Source: Liolophura sinensis (Eukaryota > Mollusca > Polyplacophora > Chitonida > Chitonidae). Taken from it: DNA of 64,000 bases. Of the stretch, positions 60,769 through 64,000 are shown in pieces. The translations under genes were made by a program, and so were the position numbers. The notes under the pieces are model-generated. The model saw nothing but the letters and a program-made list of their open reading frames with translations, searched no databases and was not told the DNA's origin. The stretch's first letter is position 1. Each line of letters begins with the position of its first letter. Location of the stretch: NCBI RefSeq assembly GCF_032854445.1, contig NC_088302.1, forward strand, positions 23,573,788-23,637,787, read 5' to 3'.

Positions 60769-60968
60769 NNNNNNNNNNNNNNNNNNNNNNNNNNNNNNNN
60801 NNNNNNNNNNNNNNNNNNNNNNNNNNNNNNNNNNNNNNNNNNNNNNNNNNNNNNNNNNNNNNNNNNNNNNNNNNNNNNNNNNNNNNNNNNNNNNNNNNNN
60901 NNNNNNNNNNNNNNNNNNNNNNNNNNNNNNNNNNNNNNNNNNNNNNNNNNNNNNNNNNNNNNNNNNNN
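60769..60968. other. Assembly gap, 200 N
   Basis: Exactly 200 N characters, a conventional placeholder size, so the true length is unknown. It lies where early exons of gene C are expected. Confidence 0.99.
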
Positions 60969-61507
60969 GGCTAGTTGCTCGGTACGTGATTTACTCATGG
61001 AATTTCAGTTCCCTACACCCTTACTTAGTGTCATGACTAGTTGTGTTTATATACAGTATTAACTACCCACCAATCAATCAGTCAATCAGTTTTTTATGAA
61101 CATTATATTATGAACGACACAAGTAAAATATTGTACTAAAAATACCTCCGAGTGAAAGCTACAGGTTGATCCGGAAGAACTGTATACTTTTAGAAACTTT
61201 CGTGTCATTTATGTCTTCATTATATTTCCTAAATGTTGAAACAAAATTTGCTACACAGCAGATTATCATTCATTTACGATTACATCTCGAGGTACTTCTG
61301 GTCCTTTATATCCCTTACGAACATGATCTTATGTGGGCATATAATAAGCATATCCAAGCCTTATGCAACTTTTGTGTTTATGCTAGTCTGGAGAGCTTTA
61401 ATGTCCCCAAATTTCCCGGACAACTATCCTAAGTAAGTCAAAGCTCACATAAAGGCGAACAACTGTGATGACAAAACTGTAACTGGCTGTAGTTGAAATG
61501 TGTCGAT

Positions 61508-61685
61508 TCATTAATTTACTTATTTGATTGGTGTTTTACGCCTTGCTCAAAAATATTTTACTTATACGACGGCGGCCAGCATTATGGTAGGAGGAAACCG
61601 GGCAGAGTCCGGGGGAAACCCACGACCATCCGCGGATTGCTGTCAGACCTTCCCTCCTTTGGCCGGAGAGGAAGCCACCATGATA
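61508..61685 (-). mobile_element. SINE family 1, 5'-truncated copy
   Basis: Tatttgattggtgtttta, cgccttgctcaaaaatat, cgacggcggccagcatta, gaggaaaccgggcagagt and ttggccggagaggaagcc in order. It stops just before the head. Confidence 0.9.
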
Positions 61686-61779
61686 TGTCAACTGACACAG
61701 AATGCCTATATGTATGACATTTCAAGGTCATGTTTGGCTTTCTATCTGAAGTAAACACAGATGAGTTGTCGTCCAGATA

Positions 61780-61990
61780 GTTAAGCTACCGGGCAGTCAG
61801 CCAATCAATCAGTCAAACTGTCAGTTAGCTAATTACTCCGCTAGTCATTCGGTCAGCCTGCCCGGAAGCCATTCCACCCGTCAGTTAATCAACCTCTCAA
61901 ATCGGTCAGTCACTGTGAAAGAGAGTCGTCGAATCAACCATAGAGTCAGTCAGCCACCATCATAATTAATTTAGTCGGTTAATTAATTGG
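61780..61990. repeat. Degenerate TCAG-rich simple repeat
   Basis: Repeated cagtcagccaatcaatca-type words with drift; it runs up to the gene C exon. Confidence 0.6.
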
Positions 61991-62018
61991 TCATATAGTC
62001 GTTGATTTGCCATTTCAG

Positions 62019-62141
62019 CAACGCGGATTGTTTGTGGCGGATTATACAACTCTTGTGGTGTTGTTAAACTTCAGGTCGAAACTTTCCAGCTTGACGGCAA
62101 CACTGGAGACTGCAATTTCGACTATCTTGAGTTTTTGGACG
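62019..62141 (+). pseudogene. Gene C, first half of a CUB domain, apparently frameshifted
   Basis: Plus-strand exon, acceptor gatttgccatttcag (AG at 62017-62018), donor GACG then GTAAAC. Read in the entry phase of the gene B counterpart it begins NADCLWRI, the CUB C.W.I signature, then hits TAA at 62067-62069. Shifted by one base it reads GVVKLQVETFQL and GDCNFDYLEFLDG, the remaining CUB signature. The exon is 123 nt, whereas phases 2-in and 1-out require a length of 2 modulo 3, so one extra base (or two missing) is implied between about 62043 and 62060. A fully open alternative exists if the exon is entered in phase 1, but that loses the C.W.I motif. Sequencing error is possible. Confidence 0.65.
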
Positions 62142-62327
62142 GTAAACAATTTTAATCTTTTTCTTTACCTATGTCCGTTTTTTCTTTTTTACACCTTTTT
62201 CCTTCATTCTTTCTCCTGTTCTCTGCCCGGTTTTCTCTACTGCCTGCCCTGTCATATAAACCGCTTTCAGTTTTTTCTCCCTCTTTCCAGATTTTATTAC
62301 CCCTGCCCACTTTTCCTCTCTCTTTAC

Positions 62328-62692
62328 CTGACTTTCAGCCTCTATCCTCCATCTGTGTCCTGTTTTCCCCACTCTAAGTACGGTTTTCCTCTCTCCCTGC
62401 CTGATTTTCAGCCTCTATCTTCCATCCGTGTCCGTGGTTTCTTCACTCCCTGCTCAGTTTTCCTCTCTCTTACCTGACATTCAGCCTCTATCCTCCATCT
62501 GTGTCCGGTTTTCCCCACTCTTAATGCGGTTTTCCTCTCTATCTGCCTGATTTTCAGCCTTTGTCTTCCATGTGTGTCCGGTTTTCCCCACTATACGTGC
62601 GGTTGTCCTCTCTCCCTGCCTGATTTTCAGCCTCTGTCTTCCATCTGTGTCCGGTTTTCTCCACCCTAAGTGCGGTTTTCTTCAAGCCCTGT
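62328..62692. repeat. 73-bp higher-order repeat in a pyrimidine-rich intron
   Basis: Ctga(c/t)(t/a)ttcagcct recurs at 62328, 62401, 62474, 62547 and 62620, exactly 73 bp apart, followed by ctatcctccatctgtgtc. It sits in a longer C/T-rich tract (about 62160-63130) built of shorter gtccggttttctccac-type units. Confidence 0.92.
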
Positions 62693-63528
62693 CCGGTTTT
62701 ATCCTTCCCTACCCTACCCCTCTACTTCTTTGAGGGTTTCCTCCATCCCTATACCTGGTTTTCTCCACCCGCTATTCTAACCCTTCTGTTCGGGTTTTTA
62801 CACCCACTGTTCATATTTCTCCACCCTCAGTCCGGTTTTCTCCACTCTTTGTCCGGTTTTCTCCACGCTTTGTCCGTTTTTTTCCACCCCCTTTTCACGT
62901 TTCTCCACCCTCTATTCAGGTTCTCCAACATTTCTGTAGGTTTTTCCACTGTGCCAACTTTTGCCCACCCCAATTTGGCTCTCTCCATCACCCTCTACTC
63001 ACAGCCAGTTTTTCTAAAAACCCATGCATGGCATTTTCCACTCACACTCTGTTTTCTCAACCCGCTGCCTGGGTTTTTCTCTGGCCTTTTACAGGTTTTC
63101 TTCACCCCCTGCCCGTTTCCCTCTACACTCTGTCCGATTTCATTCACCGGTGAAATTGGCCGTCGTCCTCTCGGATGTGTATCATATTCTTTAGTAAAAA
63201 ATATAACCAAGTTTATTCATATTAAAACTGTTAGTAGATCGAAACTTTGTTAATTATTATTGTGACATTTCTGCTGTAAGCCTATTATATATAAATACTT
63301 TGATATTATTTAAAATAAGCGTATATTATTATTTTATAATAACATACCCTTTATATCATGCTTTTATATCATATTCTTATAAGCGCAAGTATATATTCAA
63401 GAAAAATATTTTCCTTGCTTTTGTCGCTTTTTTGTCGGTATCTAGCAAGAAAAAATTAAAAGATTTTCATTGCTTTCGTCAGAAGCTTGGTGGAAACAAT
63501 ATAAATATTTTCATTGCATTCGTCACAG

Positions 63529-63687
63529 GTTTTAGAGCATCTGACAAGAAGATAAGTCGATGGTGTGCTGATAGTATTGTCAGTGCCAAGTCTGGCATTA
63601 CTCTTGTATTCCATTCGGATCGTCACTATACGGAAGAAGGATTTAAACTGAGATACATTTCTGCACACGGGGTAAAAGAAGTTTAAG
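63529..63687 (+). pseudogene. Gene C, second half of a CUB domain, with a stop before the donor
   Basis: Acceptor tgcattcgtcacag (AG at 63527-63528). It encodes ASDKKISRWCADS, then AKSGITLVFHSDRHYTEEGF and KLRYISAHG. The WC..S, V.FHSD and GFKL.Y pattern is the CUB C-terminal half. It joins the previous exon in phase 1 at the Asp-Gly. The best donor, AAG then GTAAGA (688-693 of the 63-kb block), would give phase 1 as in gene B, but the codon just before it is TAA (63684-63686). A weaker donor GGG then GTAAAA at 63671 avoids the stop in phase 0. If the stop is used, the product would end after the CUB domain and be secreted. Confidence 0.7.
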
Positions 63688-64000
63688 GTAAGAACTGTTA
63701 TAGTAAACGATTGCATGCTTTTGCAAAGGCAAGGAGACAAAGTATATATTTATTGCTTAGTCCATTTATCGCCTCTTTCTCAGCCATATATTTTCGTAAG
63801 ATCACGCTACAGTGTCCCCTTGTAGCAATCCAGTTTAAAGTAAAACAAAATTTAAATGTTAAGTATGGTTCATCACATAGACAACTGAATTTATTTTCAG
63901 TTGTCTATAAACTTTCATTTATTTATTTTTTTTTTAGGATTTTTTGTAAGTGTGTTGATAGGCATTCAAATATTGGAAAACTATGGTCGGCTTTATGAGT
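63688..64000. other. Right-hand end of the window, presumed gene C intron
   Basis: An acceptor-like run of T ending in ttttttttag lies near 63938; the following sequence is open in one phase for 20 codons, with a weakly hydrophobic start. Too little is visible to call an exon. Confidence 0.25.

Noticed and set aside
62007-62477. 156-codon plus-strand frame rich in Phe, Leu and Ser
   Set aside because: It joins a CUB exon frame to the pyrimidine-rich intron beyond a clear donor at 62142; only 62019-62141 is exon.
63938-64000. Acceptor-like T-run with an open frame, considered as the transmembrane exon of gene C
   Set aside because: Only 20 codons are visible before the window ends, the hydrophobic stretch is short and no acidic stalk precedes it.

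Overview
The window looks like nuclear DNA of a lophotrochozoan animal, most likely a mollusc or brachiopod. It is AT-rich and gene-poor: short exons with GT/AG borders sit in kilobases of non-coding DNA full of (AT)n tracts, minisatellites and many copies of tRNA-derived SINEs. The commonest SINE ends in a core-like tail (gtgttttacgccgtactc on one strand) familiar from mollusc and brachiopod genomes. No bacterial-style operon, rRNA gene, CRISPR array or convincing free-standing tRNA gene was found.

Left part (0-21 kb): two minus-strand exons (2819-2866 and 347-483) join in phase and encode the start of the extracellular carbonic-anhydrase-like domain of a CA10/CA11-type carbonic anhydrase-related protein. 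The rest of that gene lies off the left edge, and its signal-peptide exon is unidentified. Two further minus-strand exons have good splice sites but weaker identity: a possible C1q-like piece (8917-9060) and a possible first coding exon (19093-19263). Between them lie SINEs, a roughly 21-bp minisatellite (7.3-7.96 kb), a six-copy 92-bp array (12.56-13.11 kb) and a 49-nt-arm inverted repeat at 20.3-20.5 kb.

21.05-25.2 kb: a decayed Ty3/gypsy-type LTR retrotransposon on the minus strand. Recognisable pieces run gag, protease, integrase N-terminus, integrase C-terminus, reverse transcriptase N-terminus. Integrase ahead of reverse transcriptase is the order of the Gmr1-like group. The element has lost most of pol, and its integrase C-terminal segment is repeated four times with an 83-bp period.

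25-38 kb: no exon I can defend. It holds SINEs, an unnamed dispersed repeat family and one arm of a long-range inverted duplication whose partner is at 55 kb.

38.8-64 kb: a cluster of related genes that I did not recognise as a named family. Gene B (minus, 52337-54142) gives four consecutive phase-compatible exons: a divergent CUB domain, one transmembrane helix and a cytoplasmic tail with PPxY motifs. Gene A (minus, 38834-39393) has a homologous last exon with three PPxY motifs. Gene C (plus, 62019-63687) has the two matching CUB exons, head-to-head with gene B, but carries an apparent frameshift and an in-frame stop just before the expected splice donor. CUB domains usually bind extracellular ligands, and PPxY motifs usually recruit WW-domain proteins such as NEDD4-family ubiquitin ligases, so a receptor or adaptor coupled to ubiquitination or endocytosis is a reasonable inference. 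A 200-base assembly gap lies at 60769-60968.
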